Source: Methanomicrobiales archaeon (GTDB taxonomy: Archaea > Halobacteriota > Methanomicrobia > Methanomicrobiales > Methanoculleaceae). From it: a stretch of 5,340 nucleotides of DNA. The stretch spans positions 1 through 5,340 of the forward strand of contig JAGVUK010000010.1 of NCBI GenBank assembly GCA_019136335.1, read 5' to 3'. The position numbers were made by a program, and so were the translations under genes. Position 1 is the stretch's first letter; each line of letters begins with the position of its first letter. The notes beneath the pieces are model-generated. The model was not told the origin of the DNA. It did no database searches and saw only the letters and a list, made by a program, of their open reading frames with translations. Of the stretch, positions 5,289 to 5,340 are shown one piece after another.

Positions 5289-5340
5289 ACAGCGATCTCA
5301 ACCTGCTCGGCTTTTTCGCTGAAAACAAGATCATCTTCCA
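5285..5340 (-). CDS. hicB: HicB-family antitoxin, C-terminal fragment (runs off the right edge)
   Basis: Only the last 17 codons lie in the window: EDDLVFSEKAEQVEIAV, then TGA at 5287-5285. The ending (EDDLV.SEK.E.VE.AV) and the position directly before hicA match small HicB/UPF0150-type antitoxins, which bind HicA and often repress their own operon. The overlap with the hicA start (ATGA) indicates translational coupling. Whether the rest of the gene is intact cannot be seen. The short length limits certainty, but the hicA neighbour supports the call strongly. Confidence 0.7.
   Translation of the reverse strand, partial: EDDLVFSEKAEQVEIAV

Noticed and set aside
1..5340. CRISPR array, rRNA, complete insertion sequence or transposase
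   Set aside because: No regularly spaced identical repeats, rRNA-like sequence or transposase motifs were seen on either strand.

Overview
The window looks like chromosomal DNA of a methanogenic euryarchaeon, most likely a Methanomicrobiales member such as a Methanoculleus relative. This is an inference. It rests on archaeal TATA/BRE promoters lying 15-35 nt upstream of start codons with essentially no Shine-Dalgarno sites (leaderless style), high G+C (about 65% by hand count over bases 1-120), and the protein families present: an archaeal membrane-anchored Lon-like S16 protease, a MATE transporter and a YkgJ-type cysteine-cluster protein.

Layout. On the minus strand, from left to right: the N-terminal part of an anchored extracytoplasmic protein running off the left edge (1-417); a broken Lon-like S16 protease (477-1252), frameshifted where its catalytic-serine segment should be; and an intact 458-residue MATE efflux transporter (1409-2785). 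A roughly 530-base gap with short inverted and tandem repeats follows, then a plus-strand YkgJ-family gene (about 3317-3799). Next is a roughly 630-base stretch with no convincing gene. It holds two good plus-strand TATA motifs, one candidate leaderless small ORF (3972-4103), an A+T-richer island (about 42% G+C over 4141-4260) and two hairpins. The right end is again minus strand: a methyltransferase remnant lacking its SAM-binding N-terminus (4434-5012), a hicA toxin gene killed by a stop codon and a frameshift (5062-5288), and the last 17 codons of its upstream HicB-type antitoxin (5285-5340, off the right edge).

How the genes relate. The minus-strand genes 1-417, 477-1252 and 1409-2785 each appear to have their own promoter, so they are neighbours rather than a proven operon. 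Two are exported or membrane-anchored proteins of unknown targets. hicB and hicA overlap by ATGA and were once an operon; the toxin is now dead. The main theme is gene decay: three of the seven recognisable genes are visibly inactivated. I did not find convincing evidence of a new multi-gene system. The best second looks are the breakpoint in the protease, the palindrome over the predicted transcription start at 419-441, the doubly broken hicA and the candidate small ORF/RNA region.
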